DNA of 64,000 bases from Fimiplasma intestinipullorum (GCA_018715065.1 DVMJ01000014.1:13398-77397); one strand, 5' to 3'. Positions 8,965-17,325 are shown, counted from the first letter of the stretch. Notes: a model not told the origin generated them from the sequence alone. Made by a program: numbers and translations.

Positions 8965-9294
8965 ATGGCGATTACTGTGAACATTTATTATCGTGGTGAA
9001 AATGGCAATGCCAGAAAATTTGCTGAGGAGATGATGCAAAGCGGCATCGTCGCTAAGATCCGGGCTGAAAAAGGGAATTTGCGTTATGATTACTTTTTTT
9101 CTCTGGAAGATCCGGAAACGTTGCTGCTGATTGATAGTTGGGAAAATCAGGAGGCCATTGACGTGCATCATGCGTCCAGTATGATGGAAAAGATTACCGA
9201 GCTGCGCAATCGCTATGATCTACATATGCAAGTTGAACGATATGTGAGTGATGAGGGGATGCCGGACTCTGATCAGGTGTTTATTCGTCAATAG
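8965..9294 (+). CDS. Antibiotic biosynthesis monooxygenase (ABM) domain protein
   Basis: 109 residues. MAITVNIYYRGENGNARKFAEEM and YDYFFSLEDPETLLLIDSWENQEAIDVHHAS match the ABM/quinol monooxygenase dimeric alpha-beta barrel family. Such proteins oxidise small quinols or aromatic substrates without cofactor, or simply detoxify; the substrate cannot be read from sequence. Ribosome site AGGAGG 8 bases upstream; follows the kinase by 11 bases. Confidence 0.8.
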   Translation: MAITVNIYYRGENGNARKFAEEMMQSGIVAKIRAEKGNLRYDYFFSLEDPETLLLIDSWENQEAIDVHHASSMMEKITELRNRYDLHMQVERYVSDEGMPDSDQVFIRQ

Positions 9295-9320
9295 AAGTTT
9301 TTTGGAAAGGGGCTGCGTAT

Positions 9321-9836
9321 ATGAGCCAGGATTGTGGATGGACCAATCAGCACCAGTGGTTTCGCTATCGTGCTGCGGCGATCATTGTCGAAGAGGGGAT
9401 GGTCCTCTTTGCGAAAACCGACAAAGAAGATTATTATTACTCGGTGGGCGGTGCGGTGCATTTAGGAGAAACAGCCAAGCATGCCTGCTTGCGTGAGGTC
9501 TTTGAAGAAACCGGGGTGCATTATGCAATCGATCATCTGGCCATTGTCCATGAGAGCTTTTTTAGCGGTACCAGCGGCACGACCAAAGGGCTGGACTGCC
9601 ATGAGATCACCTTTTATTTTTTAATGAAGCCTCGTCAAAGCCGGCATTTGCATAGCCATCGTTTTGCTTCGGATGGTATCGAAGAAAAGATGTGCTGGCT
9701 GCCGATCGAGAAGCTGGATCAGTATACGACTTATCCTTCCTTCATCAAAGATTATTTAAGCCGGCCGCATGATGGCGTGGAACATATCGTTACCGATACA
9801 CGCGAAACGAAGAAGGCCGATGCTGAAATACAATAA
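9321..9836 (+). CDS. NUDIX hydrolase
   Basis: 171 residues with the Nudix box GGAVHLGETAKHACLREV followed by FEETGV, matching GX5EX7REUXEEXGU. The preceding segment YRAAAIIVEEGMVLFAKTD is a usual Nudix beta strand. Substrate unknown (nucleoside diphosphate-X). Last gene of the plus-strand operon; a strong hairpin terminator follows. Confidence 0.88.
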   Translation: MSQDCGWTNQHQWFRYRAAAIIVEEGMVLFAKTDKEDYYYSVGGAVHLGETAKHACLREVFEETGVHYAIDHLAIVHESFFSGTSGTTKGLDCHEITFYFLMKPRQSRHLHSHRFASDGIEEKMCWLPIEKLDQYTTYPSFIKDYLSRPHDGVEHIVTDTRETKKADAEIQ

Positions 9837-9901
9837 CGTGAAAGTGAGACTGTTTGATAGACTCACTTTGCGAGGGTCACATTGAGATCTTCTCTATGCC
9901 T

Positions 9902-9931
9902 AAAAGGTCAGCCGTTGTGGGCTGACCTTTT
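9902..9931. terminator. Bidirectional terminator
   Basis: Perfect 12-bp stem AAAAGGTCAGCC (9902-9913) / GGCTGACCTTTT (9920-9931) with A and T tails on the two sides. It ends the NUDIX operon and, on the other strand, reaches into the stop codon of the chromate transporter gene. A second weaker hairpin (AAAGTGAG / CTCACTTT) lies at about 9840-9870. Confidence 0.85.
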
Positions 9932-10496
9932 ATATGAGGCTGATGCCATAGATGATGACCTTGGCGACACCACATAAAACCATCACCAGGATCGGATTCT
10001 GTTTCATCTTCATGAGTAGGAATAAGGCCACGATGAAGATGATCACCATATCGATCTTCAGATTCTGCATGGCAATGATGCCCTCCTGACCAAAGAAGGC
10101 GGTAACGAGGATGGACAGACCGGCAGTACCGATCATCGCCACGACGGCTGGACGCAGAGATTCCAATACCCCTTGTAAAAGAGACATCTTACGAAACCTT
10201 AAGTAAACATAAGCTAAAACCGTGACGATCAGACAGGAAGGTAAGACTACCCCCAGGGTAGCTACGATCGCACCGGGAATGCCGGCCATCTTTAAGCCGA
10301 TAAAAGTCGCTGAATTGACCGCAATCGGACCGGGGGTCATTTGGGAAATCGTGATCAGATCGGTGAATTCGGTCATATTGATCCAATGATGGAGCTCAAT
10401 GACCTGACTTTGGATCAAAGGCAAAGCGGCATATCCTCCGCCAAAGCTGAATAAACCAATTTGGAGAAAACTCAAGAAGAGCTGGAATAGGATCAT
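9930..10496 (-). CDS. chrA: Chromate transporter, half protein (second subunit)
   Basis: 188 residues, one CHR domain: LFLSFLQIGLFSFGGGYAALPLIQSQV and SQMTPGPIAVNSATFIGLK are the hallmark FGGG and PGP motifs of ChrA half-size proteins, with about six membrane segments. Such proteins work as pairs in Firmicutes and move chromate/sulfate-like anions or unknown substrates. Overlaps the upstream half by ATGA. Confidence 0.9.
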   Translation of the reverse strand: MILFQLFLSFLQIGLFSFGGGYAALPLIQSQVIELHHWINMTEFTDLITISQMTPGPIAVNSATFIGLKMAGIPGAIVATLGVVLPSCLIVTVLAYVYLRFRKMSLLQGVLESLRPAVVAMIGTAGLSILVTAFFGQEGIIAMQNLKIDMVIIFIVALFLLMKMKQNPILVMVLCGVAKVIIYGISLI

Positions 10497-11050
10497 ACGG
10501 CTTTCCTCCTTGTCTTATAAATGGTCCGAAGCACTCCATAGAGAGCGCATAATAAAACGATATAAACGACGTTCATATTGAAACAGTAGTTCGCAATGAA
10601 AGCAGCCACCATGATGACGATCGAGATGGGATCTTTCAGTGCCAGCATACCTTGCATCATGTCAAAGACAACCGAAACGATGACGGCACCGACACCGGCC
10701 TGCATGCCTTCAAGCAATGCCTGGATGATGGGATTGGCTGCAAAGAGATCGTAGAAAAAAGAGACGATAGAAATAATGATAAAAGGGGGCAGGATCGTGC
10801 CAATCACCGAAACGATGACACCGGGAATCCCACAGATCTTGTAGCCTAAGACAATAGAGCCATTGACAGCAATCGCACCGGGACTGGATTGGGCAATCGC
10901 GACCAGGTCGAGCATTTCATTTTCATCGATCCAGTGCAGCTCGTCTACAAATTTTTTCTTCATGAGGGTAACGATGACATACCCTCCGCCAAAGGTAAAG
11001 GCACTCAGATAAAAGGTGGAGAGAAAGAGTTTGATCAGCTTTTTTTTCAT
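10493..11050 (-). CDS. chrA: Chromate transporter, half protein (first subunit)
   Basis: About 185 residues, one CHR domain with STFYLSAFTFGGGYVIVTLMKKKF and AIAQSSPGAIAVNGSIVLG. The open frame runs on to 11188 but the extra N-terminal stretch is AT-rich leader; the ATG at 11050 has an AAGGAAG ribosome site and gives the usual family N-terminus. Forms a pair with the next gene and is divergent from a LysR regulator. Confidence 0.9.
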   Translation of the reverse strand: MKKKLIKLFLSTFYLSAFTFGGGYVIVTLMKKKFVDELHWIDENEMLDLVAIAQSSPGAIAVNGSIVLGYKICGIPGVIVSVIGTILPPFIIISIVSFFYDLFAANPIIQALLEGMQAGVGAVIVSVVFDMMQGMLALKDPISIVIMVAAFIANYCFNMNVVYIVLLCALYGVLRTIYKTRRKAV

Positions 11051-11156
11051 ATTGTTCACTTCCTTACGACGTTTATTATAAGCAAAGTAGATATATATGT
11101 AAAATAGTATTATGATATAATATATATAGTGAAAATCATATGAAAGGGGAATTAAA
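11051..11156. promoter_or_regulatory. Divergent promoter region, chromate transporters / LysR
   Basis: Very AT-rich 106 bases. A TATAAT at 11116-11121 on the plus strand inside a long TATATA tract fits the lysR promoter. The region is short enough for LysR to bind and control both directions, as is usual for divergent LysR pairs. I do not see a confident T-N11-A site. Confidence 0.5.
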
Positions 11157-12053
11157 ATGACCATTCGTTTACTGAAGATCTTTATCATGGTTTATCAGCT
11201 GCGTTCAATTACGAAAGCCAGTCAGCGTCTGCATATGGTTCAGCCTTCGGTGAGTGTTGCGATCAAAGAGATCGAAGATTATTATGGTGTCAAGCTTTTT
11301 GAGCGTGTCTCACGGCGCATGGATCCCACGGTGCAGGCAGATGCGCTTTATGAGTATGCGATGCATCTGATGGAAGTTTATGATGAGATGGAGAACGATC
11401 TCAAGCATCATGCCCACACAGGCCGTTTGCGGATCGGCACGACGATTACGCTTGGACAAGTTTTTTTGCCAGGACTCATGACGGCTTTTAAACACAAGTA
11501 TCCGGATCTTAGCATTCAGGCGCGTATTCAGAATACACAAATGATTGAGGAGGCGATCCTGACCAATCAGATCGATCTGGCATTAGTGGAAGGGAAGCTA
11601 ACGAATCCTTCCTCTATTGCGACCTATCCTTTCTTTGAAGACGAACTCGTTGCCGTCTGTCATCCTGATCATCCTTTAGCTAAGGTGTCATCCTGCACAT
11701 TAGCACAGCTGGCCAATTATGATTTTTTGTTTCGGGAAAATGGCAGTTCTGTCCGTGAGCAGGTCGATCATCTTTTATACAGTCATGACCTGCATATCGA
11801 ACCGATTCTAGAAAGTGTCAGTACACAGGCATTATTACAGGCACTCTATCAGAATTTGGGAATCACGATCTTACCAGTTGCTTTTGTGAGGGCCGATATC
11901 AAAGCTGGTCGGCTGTGTCGGATCCATTTGAAAGGAATCCATCTGAAACGTCAAACGCAGATCATACATCACCAGAATAAATACCTTTCGCCTTTGCTGC
12001 AGGAGGTCATTGCCTATTGTCAGGAGGCAGCGCAAAAAACCAGATCGTCATGA
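11157..12053 (+). CDS. LysR family transcriptional regulator
   Basis: 298 residues. N-terminal winged HTH with RLLKIFIMVYQLRSITKAS and LHMVQPSVSVAIKEIEDYYG, then a substrate-binding domain. Divergent from the chrA pair, so it probably controls them; the inducer is unknown. Its last codons overlap the convergent gntR gene and a shared terminator. Confidence 0.9.
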   Translation: MTIRLLKIFIMVYQLRSITKASQRLHMVQPSVSVAIKEIEDYYGVKLFERVSRRMDPTVQADALYEYAMHLMEVYDEMENDLKHHAHTGRLRIGTTITLGQVFLPGLMTAFKHKYPDLSIQARIQNTQMIEEAILTNQIDLALVEGKLTNPSSIATYPFFEDELVAVCHPDHPLAKVSSCTLAQLANYDFLFRENGSSVREQVDHLLYSHDLHIEPILESVSTQALLQALYQNLGITILPVAFVRADIKAGRLCRIHLKGIHLKRQTQIIHHQNKYLSPLLQEVIAYCQEAAQKTRSS

Positions 12054-12062
12054 TCTGGTTTT
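12036..12062. terminator. Bidirectional terminator inside converging gene ends
   Basis: AAAACCAGATC (12036-12046) and GATCTGGTTTT (12052-12062), 11-bp perfect stem with a 5-base loop. It includes the stop codons of both the LysR gene and the convergent gntR gene. Confidence 0.85.
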
Positions 12063-12419
12063 AAGATAGGCCAGTAAATAGGCGGAGATGTCCTCAAGTT
12101 TTAGACCAAGGTCAAGCATATCCTGAACATAGCGTTCTGATAACTGGTGGCAGGCTGATTCTAATGCCTGACGGGTCGCTTCACTGTTTTCTTTGACGAA
12201 GCGGCCGCTGGTGCGTGCGCTCTCCAGCAGACCTTCGCGCTCTAATTCACTGAGGGCTTTTTGAATAGTATTGGGGTTGACACCTAATTGAGAAGCCAGC
12301 TCGCGTACGGAGGGTACCTTATCTCCGGGTTTTAGGCGACCGGCTAAAATATCTTTGCGGATAGCCTCCATTACCTGCAAATAGATTGGAAATTTGGGGT
12401 CAAAATTGATCTTTTCCAT
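12048..12419 (-). CDS. GntR family regulator, YtrA type
   Basis: 123 residues: HTH with PIYLQVMEAIRKDILAGRLK and VPSVRELASQLGVNPNTIQ, then a short helical effector-poor tail, the YtrA subgroup that represses ABC exporter operons. It is the last gene of the ABC operon (ATPase, permease, regulator) and a 28-base palindromic operator sits on that operon's promoter, so autorepression is likely. Confidence 0.9.
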   Translation of the reverse strand: MEKINFDPKFPIYLQVMEAIRKDILAGRLKPGDKVPSVRELASQLGVNPNTIQKALSELEREGLLESARTSGRFVKENSEATRQALESACHQLSERYVQDMLDLGLKLEDISAYLLAYLKTRS

Positions 12420-12421
12420 GA

Positions 12422-13123
12422 TTATTCGAGTTCAACATGTTTTTTCAACAGATACCATGTTGCCCCAAAGAGGCAGAGGGAACTCAATATCATGATGCTC
12501 AAATTGAAAAGATCACTGCCTGCAGGTACCAGTTCAAACAGATATCCGTAACCAATCAGCATAAGACAATAGATCACAGTGCCTAAAGCCAGGCGGTAGC
12601 GTTTGAACCAATGCGTATGCACAAGTGTGATGACCGCATAGAAGGACAGCAGCAATTCCACAAAGGTCATCGTTTGTACGATCCAGAAATAAAGAAAATC
12701 ATTGAGGTGCGCTAGTCCAAATTGAAAGACGCGAAGCAAGTCAGGAAAGATGTCGCGGAAGGCTTTAGGATCCATATAATACATCAGGATGCTGAGTCCT
12801 AATACGATAAACAGCATACTGAAGCTGTACCAGATGAATGCACTGATTAGCTTGGCTGCAATGAGCTTACCTTCACTGATGGGCAGTGTCAGCGTCAGAT
12901 AACCCTGCTTGGAAAAAAGAGAGCGCTGATAACGGCGAACCATATTGTAAAAAAGAATGATTACCAGACCAACACCAATCGAGCTTACGCCTAAAAGCAG
13001 GAGACTTTGGATAAAGGATTGCGGGATCCAAGGCGTAAGGATACAGCCCGCTAGAAAAATCGCATCAATCAAGATAAATTGGCGGTAGGAACTGATCAGC
13101 TCCTGTTTGATCATTTTTAGCAT
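12422..13123 (-). CDS. ABC transporter membrane protein
   Basis: 233 residues with about six hydrophobic segments and no recognisable catalytic motif. Gene overlaps the ATPase gene by 7 bases and precedes gntR by 2, so it is the permease partner of the ATPase. N-terminus LKMIKQELISSYRQFILIDAIF is typical of small ABC-2-like permeases of the YtrC/YtrF type. Confidence 0.75.
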   Translation of the reverse strand: MLKMIKQELISSYRQFILIDAIFLAGCILTPWIPQSFIQSLLLLGVSSIGVGLVIILFYNMVRRYQRSLFSKQGYLTLTLPISEGKLIAAKLISAFIWYSFSMLFIVLGLSILMYYMDPKAFRDIFPDLLRVFQFGLAHLNDFLYFWIVQTMTFVELLLSFYAVITLVHTHWFKRYRLALGTVIYCLMLIGYGYLFELVPAGSDLFNLSIMILSSLCLFGATWYLLKKHVELE

Positions 13124-13806
13124 TTAAATACCTCCCTGAAATAATGGTCAATGGACATGCCTTTTTCGGCTCTGAGTTTTTCGGCATTTTCATGCAGGAT
13201 GATCTGTCCATTAGACATCATGAGTACTTCATCAAAAATCGTTTCGAGATCGCTGACTAAATGGGTTGCAATCAGCATTAATGCGCCAGGTTCATAATTA
13301 CCTAAAATGGTATCAATGATCGCATCGCGGCTGGCCGGATCGACCCCGGCGATCGGTTCGTCCAAAATATAGATGCGTGCATGACGGCTCATGACCAAAC
13401 AGAGCTGGAATTTTTCCTTCATCCCTTTGGACATGGTCTTGATCTTCATGTCCTTAGTGAGTTGGAAACGCTGCATCATGCCTAGACACTTCGCTGTGTC
13501 AAAATCGGGATAGAAGTCGCTAAAGAGGCGGATCGCATCACTGACCTTCATCCAGTCTTCAAAATAAGGTTCATCAGGCAGATAGGCAATCATTTGCCGA
13601 CTTTCTATCCCGGGGGCTTTTCCGTTGATTCCGACAAACCCCTGGTAATGACGGATCAGACCGTTCAGAATTTTCAGTAAAGTCGTCTTACCACTGCCGT
13701 TTGGGCCTAATAGACCAATGATCCGGTCGCTCTCTAAATGTAAAGAAAGATCCTGCAGTACCGGATGATGACTATAAAGTTTTGTTAGATTTTCGATTTG
13801 TATCAT
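13117..13806 (-). CDS. ABC transporter ATP-binding protein
   Basis: About 229 residues. Walker A GLLGPNGSGKTTLLK, signature MSKGMKEKFQLCL (a diverged LSGGQ), Walker B IYILDEPIAGVDP and H-loop LIATHLVSDLE are visible. The GTG at 13815 overlaps the AAGGAG site, so I use the ATG at 13806 with 8-base spacing. First gene of the ATPase-permease-GntR operon. Confidence 0.9.
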   Translation of the reverse strand: MIQIENLTKLYSHHPVLQDLSLHLESDRIIGLLGPNGSGKTTLLKILNGLIRHYQGFVGINGKAPGIESRQMIAYLPDEPYFEDWMKVSDAIRLFSDFYPDFDTAKCLGMMQRFQLTKDMKIKTMSKGMKEKFQLCLVMSRHARIYILDEPIAGVDPASRDAIIDTILGNYEPGALMLIATHLVSDLETIFDEVLMMSNGQIILHENAEKLRAEKGMSIDHYFREVFKC

Positions 13807-13818
13807 CACATTCACTCC

Positions 13819-13868
13819 TTACTGTATTAATACACTAATACAGTAACACAGATACATTTCTTTGTCAA
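13819..13868 (-). promoter_or_regulatory. ABC operon promoter with overlapping GntR operator
   Basis: Perfect 11-bp inverted repeat TTACTGTATTA (13819-13829) / TAATACAGTAA (13836-13846) with 6-base centre. The minus-strand promoter is TTGACA (13868-13863), spacer 17, TACTGT (13845-13840), so the -10 lies inside the operator. This is the layout expected for repression by the YtrA-type GntR protein encoded as third gene. Confidence 0.8.
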
Positions 13869-13871
13869 GGA

Positions 13872-13900
13872 TTGACAGCAAACTTCTTTTTGGTTATGAT
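13872..13900 (+). promoter_or_regulatory. Promoter of the HAD/phosphatase/vanRS transcription unit
   Basis: TTGACA (13872-13877), 17-base spacer, TATGAT (13895-13900). Its -35 is only 3 bases from the -35 of the divergent ABC promoter. Confidence 0.75.
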
Positions 13901-13921
13901 GAACCTGTTAGGAGTGATTCG

Positions 13922-14686
13922 ATGATTAAAGCCATTTTTTTCGATATTGACGGGACATTAGTGCCTTTTGGCATGGATCATATGCCAGAGAGCACAGTGC
14001 GCTCTTTATATGCCTTAAGAGAAAAAGGCATTCTGTTATTTATCGCGACAGGACGAACACCACACAGTATTGCGCATGTTCAGCGCATGTTTGATTTCGA
14101 TGGGTATCTGACCTCGAATGGACAATACTGTTTTAATAAGGAAAAGGTGATTCATGAAAAGTATATTCCTCAGGAAAGTTTTCGACAGCTGATTCCTTAT
14201 CTGGATGAAAAGAAGATTCCGATTGTGATGGCTACATTAGAACGAAGCTATCTTAATCGACCTAATCACTCTCCTTTTGAGGATGATTATCCGATTGTGG
14301 ATCCTTATACGATCATGAATGAGCCGTTGATTCAGATCATGGCTTATATCGAAGAGAAGGATGATCCTGAATTCCTGAAGCATCTGCCTCATTGTAAATC
14401 GGCCCGCTGGACACCGGTTTTTGCCGACATTATTCCTGAGGACGGGGGGAAGGATAAGGGCATTGATCATATGATTAGAGAATATGGGATTCAGTTAGAC
14501 GAAGTGATGGTATTCGGGGATGGCGGCAATGATATCACGATGCTGGCGCATGTTCCTCACAGTGTTGCGATGGGGAATGCCAACGATGAGGTCAAGAAAC
14601 ATGCCGCCTATACGACTAGTGATGTGTTGGATGATGGAATCTATCGCGCACTGGTTCATTTTGGAGTATTGGAGGCAGAAGGATGA
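13922..14686 (+). CDS. HAD superfamily (Cof-type) phosphatase
   Basis: 254 residues. Motif I FFDIDGTLVPFG, motif II-like FIATGRTPHS, motif III Lys in the KDKG stretch and motif IV VFGDGGNDITML identify a Cof-type IIB HAD sugar-phosphate or nucleotide phosphatase. Start set at the ATG at 13922 with AGGAG 7 bases upstream; an in-frame upstream extension begins before the promoter and is excluded. Overlaps the next phosphatase gene by ATGA. Confidence 0.9.
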   Translation: MIKAIFFDIDGTLVPFGMDHMPESTVRSLYALREKGILLFIATGRTPHSIAHVQRMFDFDGYLTSNGQYCFNKEKVIHEKYIPQESFRQLIPYLDEKKIPIVMATLERSYLNRPNHSPFEDDYPIVDPYTIMNEPLIQIMAYIEEKDDPEFLKHLPHCKSARWTPVFADIIPEDGGKDKGIDHMIREYGIQLDEVMVFGDGGNDITMLAHVPHSVAMGNANDEVKKHAAYTTSDVLDDGIYRALVHFGVLEAEG

Positions 14687-15264
14687 AAGAACTATATTTG
14701 ATGCGTCATGGACAGACGCTGTTCAATACATTAAACAAGATTCAGGGCTGGTGTGATTCACCGCTGACAGAATTAGGCAAGAGCCAGGCAAGACTGGCCG
14801 GTGAAATGCTGCACGCGATTCCTTTTGATCATTATTATTGTTCAACGGCGGAAAGAAGCAATGATACGCTGGAACTAGTTGCGCCAGGGGTTTCCTATAC
14901 GCGTCTGAAGGGGTTAAAAGAAAGATATTTCAGTGTTTTTGAAGGTGAAAGTGAATCGTTAAATCCGGCGATGGCAGATTATGATGCCGTCTTTACCAAA
15001 TATGGTGGAGAGAGCGGTGAGGATGTTGCCAGACGCATGGTGACGACTTTGACGGAGATCATGGAGAAGCCCGATCATCAATGTGTGCTGGCAGTCTCTC
15101 ATGCCGGCGCCTGTATGACTTTTTTAGGGCGTTGGGTTGATCCAATGCAGGTGCTGCAAGATCGGCGCTTTTCCAATTGTGCAGTGCTTCATTTTACCTA
15201 TGATCAGGGAAACTTTGCATTTGTGGAAATGCTTAGTATCGATGGAGTGAAGGAACATGAGTGA
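14683..15264 (+). CDS. Histidine phosphatase family protein
   Basis: 193 residues with ELYLMRHGQTLFN (phospho-accepting His in RHG), GWCDSPLTELGKSQA, and AVSHAGACMTFLG (second His). Phosphoglycerate-mutase-like phosphatase; substrate unknown. It overlaps vanR by 8 bases, so the two-component genes may be read from the same promoter at 13872. Confidence 0.9.
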   Translation: MKELYLMRHGQTLFNTLNKIQGWCDSPLTELGKSQARLAGEMLHAIPFDHYYCSTAERSNDTLELVAPGVSYTRLKGLKERYFSVFEGESESLNPAMADYDAVFTKYGGESGEDVARRMVTTLTEIMEKPDHQCVLAVSHAGACMTFLGRWVDPMQVLQDRRFSNCAVLHFTYDQGNFAFVEMLSIDGVKEHE

Positions 15265-15955
15265 AACGATCCTGGTAGTAGATGATGAAGCAGAGATCAC
15301 GCATTTACTGGAGATTTATCTGAAAAATGAGGGCTTTGAGGTTCGGCCTTTTTACCGGGCCAAGGAAGCGCTGGCTTATTTAGACCATCATCCCGTTGAT
15401 CTGGCACTTCTGGATGTGATGCTGCCGGATATGGATGGCTTTTTGTTGCTGACACATATTCGGGAAAAGTTTCTCTTTCCGGTCATCATGCTGACAGCGA
15501 AAGTGGAAGATATGGACAAGATCACAGGCTTGAGCCTGGGTGCGGATGATTATATCACAAAACCCTTCAATCCGCTGGAAGTCGTGGCCCGGGTCAAGAC
15601 CCAGCTGCGTCGCTATACGCGCTATAATCCTTCCACCAAGACCATGCCACTTGAAAACAGCTATGATATCCGTGGCTTAGTGATCAATCGTGATACGCAT
15701 AAATGTACATTATATAAAGAAAATATTGAGCTGACGCCTATCGAGTTTGAGATCCTCTGGTATCTTTGCCAGCATCAGGGAAAGGTCGTTAGTTCAGAAG
15801 AACTCTTTGAGGCAGTCTGGCAGGAAAAATACTATGATAACAATAATACGGTGATGGCTCATATTGCCCGTTTGCGTGAGAAGCTGCATGAGCCGCCGCG
15901 AAAACCAAAGTTCATCAAAACGGTTTGGGGGGTCGGCTATCAAATTGAAAAATAA
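15257..15955 (+). CDS. vanR: OmpR-family response regulator, VanR-like
   Basis: 232 residues. Receiver domain with acidic pair VVDDEAE, phospho-acceptor Asp53 in LALLDVMLPDMDGF and Lys in ITKPFNPLEVVARVK; C-terminal winged helix with ELTPIEFEILWYLCQHQGK and NTVMAHIARLREKL. Length and motif wording are close to VanR proteins. It overlaps the sensor kinase gene by 11 bases and stands before a vanG-type gene set, which supports the van assignment. Confidence 0.85.
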   Translation: MSETILVVDDEAEITHLLEIYLKNEGFEVRPFYRAKEALAYLDHHPVDLALLDVMLPDMDGFLLLTHIREKFLFPVIMLTAKVEDMDKITGLSLGADDYITKPFNPLEVVARVKTQLRRYTRYNPSTKTMPLENSYDIRGLVINRDTHKCTLYKENIELTPIEFEILWYLCQHQGKVVSSEELFEAVWQEKYYDNNNTVMAHIARLREKLHEPPRKPKFIKTVWGVGYQIEK

Positions 15956-17036
15956 TCCAACCACAAAACTGCTGCGCCAGTCTTTCTTACGTATTGTGGT
16001 TTATGGGTTTACCTATACAGCCGCTATATTTGGAATGCTGGTGCTGATGATCATTCTCTCTAACAGTGTGACATGGTACAGCGGTGATCCGCTTTATCGC
16101 TTTTTGCATGCGATCGAGCAGATGCTGGTGGTCCTGCTGCCCGCCTCACTGATTGGCGGGTATTTAGTGATCGTCTATTGGCAGTTGAAAAAAAGTTATC
16201 ATTATCTCAATGAGCTGGCTGAAGGCATCACCAATATTCAAAAAGAGGATCAGGAACTCGTTTATTTTGATGATGCCGCTTTACAGCCTTTGGCGGATAT
16301 GCTGAATGATACGAAGATCAGTATTTATACCAATATGCGAGCGGCCAAGGAAGCCGAACAGCGCAAAAATGATCTGATCGTCTATCTGGCTCACGATCTC
16401 AAGACACCCATGACTTCGATCATCGGCTATTTAAGCCTTTTGGAAGATGAACCGGACCTGAGTGTGCAGGCGCGTGCCCGTTATACCCATATTGCGCTGG
16501 AGAAGGCGTATCGCCTAGAGGAACTTGTCAATGAATTCTTTGAAATCACCCGTTTTAATCTGACCCATCAAGTTCTGGAACCTGGTCGAGTGGATATGGT
16601 CCGAATGCTTGAGCAGATGGCTTATGAATTTAAGCCGTTACTATCCCCACGTCATCTCGATATTGCCTTAGATCTGCCTGAACAATGTATCTGGTATGTC
16701 GATGTGGAGAAGATGGAACGTGTTTTTGATAATCTCTTGCGCAACGCCATCAATTATGCTTTTGATGATTCGACTATTCAGATCAGCCTGCGTGTTGTCG
16801 ATCAAAAGCTCATTTTAAAGTTTGAAAATGCCGGGAACACCATCCCGCCAGAGAAGCTCTCCCGTTTGTTTGAACAATTCTTTCGATTGGATGAATCCCG
16901 TTCTACTGCTAAAGGTGGGGCTGGGTTGGGTCTTGCGATTGCTAAAACCATTGTTGAGTGGCATCACGGGACCATTACAGTCGAAAGCCATGATGAGCGG
17001 ATCATTTTTACGGTTACACTGCCGCAATTGTCATGA
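15945..17036 (+). CDS. vanS: Sensor histidine kinase, VanS-like
   Basis: About 363 residues from the TTG at 15945, chosen because it removes an improbable 92-base overlap with vanR; the ribosome site is only G-rich and weak. Two membrane segments (residues ~14-39 and ~60-80) flank a short extracellular loop, then the HisKA motif YLAHDLKTPMTSIIGYL (His150), N-box NLLRNAINYAF and G-box GGAGLGLAIAKT. The short outside loop fits VanS kinases that sense cell-wall antibiotics. A hairpin terminator follows. Confidence 0.82.
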   Translation: MKNNPTTKLLRQSFLRIVVYGFTYTAAIFGMLVLMIILSNSVTWYSGDPLYRFLHAIEQMLVVLLPASLIGGYLVIVYWQLKKSYHYLNELAEGITNIQKEDQELVYFDDAALQPLADMLNDTKISIYTNMRAAKEAEQRKNDLIVYLAHDLKTPMTSIIGYLSLLEDEPDLSVQARARYTHIALEKAYRLEELVNEFFEITRFNLTHQVLEPGRVDMVRMLEQMAYEFKPLLSPRHLDIALDLPEQCIWYVDVEKMERVFDNLLRNAINYAFDDSTIQISLRVVDQKLILKFENAGNTIPPEKLSRLFEQFFRLDESRSTAKGGAGLGLAIAKTIVEWHHGTITVESHDERIIFTVTLPQLS

Positions 17037-17090
17037 ATTTGTCAGAATTAGGCAAGAAAGCTTTCATAAAATGAGGATGATTCCTTTAAA

Positions 17091-17146
17091 ATACACACTT
17101 TTCTTTTTGATACCATGGAGGTGTCAAAGAAAAGTGTGTTTTATTT
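17091..17146 (+). terminator. Terminator after vanS
   Basis: Long imperfect inverted repeat ACACACTTTTCTTT (17093-17106) / AAAGAAAAGTGTGT (17126-17139) followed by TTTATTTT. It separates vanRS from the ligase gene, so the resistance genes need their own promoter. Confidence 0.7.
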
Positions 17147-17279
17147 TGGAGGGAGTAAGTGTGAAAATAAAATTTGTTATTAATCGAACAAAATATTGAT
17201 ATTGCAGATATTACTTATGATAAAAACAAATTCGTTAGTATTATTCTAAAATCGTTTAGGATAATAATAAATTTGAATC
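17147..17279 (+). promoter_or_regulatory. AT-rich region upstream of the ligase gene; candidate VanR-controlled promoter
   Basis: Markedly more AT-rich than the neighbouring genes. Two direct repeats TCGTTAG (17232-17238) and TCGTTTAG (17252-17259), 20 bases apart, precede a GATAAT (17260-17265). Tandem repeats on one helix face in place of a -35 fit an OmpR-type activator such as VanR. A 12-codon open frame, GTG at 17161 to TGA at 17199, has a GGAGGG site and may be a leader peptide or chance. Confidence 0.35.
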
Positions 17280-17325
17280 TTGATTAAATATTTGTGTCCG
17301 CGCAGTGAAGCGCGGGGAAATGGAG
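17280..17325 (+). repeat. 46-nt leader element, copy A
   Basis: Runs from TTGATTAAATATTTG to the ATGGAG that overlaps the ligase ribosome site. Contains the hairpin CCGCGC (17298-17303) / GCGCGG (17310-17315) with loop AGTGAA. The same 46 bases with one loop change occur on the minus strand at 48198-48243, also directly before a start codon. Confidence 0.85.

Noticed and set aside
9930..9932. Possible missing stop for the chromate transporter because it lies in a terminator stem
   Set aside because: The TAA is formed by the stem end itself; both features coexist.
11051..11188. N-terminal extension of the chromate transporter frame with a hydrophobic segment
   Set aside because: AT-rich leader without a ribosome site; the family N-terminus begins at 11050 with AAGGAAG upstream.
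15864..15944. VanS start at 15864
   Set aside because: It would overlap vanR by 92 bases and encodes a non-family N-terminus; TTG at 15945 gives a normal VanS length.
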